Assembly (NCBI GenBank): GCA_040758475.1
Contig: JBFLVN010000216.1
Location: forward strand, 1-6,406
From: JBFLVN01 sp040758475
Lineage (GTDB): Bacteria > JAGRBM01
Length of the DNA stretch: 6,406 nucleotides
Direction of reading: 5' to 3'
Both the position numbers and the translations under genes were made by a program. Of this stretch, positions 6,362-6,406 are shown in pieces (the stretch's first letter is position 1; every line of letters begins with the position of its first letter). A model generated the notes under the pieces. That model did no database searches. It worked only from the letters and a program-made list of their open reading frames with translations, and had not been told where the DNA came from.

Positions 6362-6393
6362 CCATGAAGCGTACGCTTTTTGTGTACGCATGG
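6362..6393. promoter_or_regulatory. Overlapping dyad element upstream of the propeller gene
   Basis: A perfect 12-base palindrome AAGCGTACGCTT occupies 6367-6378. It overlaps a larger inverted repeat: CCAT plus GCGTAC on the left (6362-6374, with a three-base GAA insertion) and GTACGCATGG on the right (6384-6393). The element lies about 85-115 bases upstream of the propeller start codon. It could be an operator, or a structured end belonging to an unseen neighbour beyond the window. No gene is visible from 6279 to 6406. Confidence 0.35.
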
Positions 6394-6406
6394 CAGATTC
6401 CGTATT

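Overview
The window is GC-rich, protein-dense DNA with four genes. Three are on the + strand and look co-directional. One very long gene on the - strand converges on them. The GC-rich third positions, Sec-type signal peptide and multidomain secreted beta-propeller protein fit a free-living Gram-negative bacterium with a large genome (Myxococcota, other deltaproteobacterial-grade lineages or Acidobacteriota are plausible). No rRNA or other phylogenetic marker is present, so this is a weak inference.

Layout: positions 1-121 are an AT-rich leader with a recognisable sigma70-like promoter. At 122-1048 is a PF10118 (COG3687) 'predicted metal-dependent hydrolase', which carries a diiron-like residue pattern. 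At 1096-2586 is a class B flavin monooxygenase (Baeyer-Villiger type) that closely resembles mycobacterial EthA. At 2654-3031 is a four-helix membrane protein of the DUF6632 type. A strong hairpin at 3037-3067, with its T-tract on the - strand, ends the - strand gene; that T-tract overlaps the DUF6632 stop codon. At 3093-6278 (- strand) is a 1061-residue secreted protein: signal peptide, beta-sandwich modules (ZU5-like, ASH-like, Ig-like) and a C-terminal propeller of about seven PD40/TolB-like blades. Positions 6279-6406 hold its ribosome binding site and a dyad element at the window edge.

How the genes may work together: the first two are spaced and oriented like an operon. They pair a possible diiron helical-bundle enzyme with an NADPH/FAD monooxygenase, suggesting oxidation of a hydrophobic substrate such as a ketone, alkane-derived or lipid-like compound at or near the membrane. 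The DUF6632 protein may be co-transcribed, but its link is weaker. The secreted propeller protein is a separate unit that shares only the terminator region.

No mobile element, CRISPR array, tRNA or rRNA was seen. No stretch longer than 300 bases lacks a gene. The most interesting leads are the diiron reading of the 'hydrolase' and its pairing with the EthA-like monooxygenase. I see nothing that clearly amounts to a new defence or mobile system.
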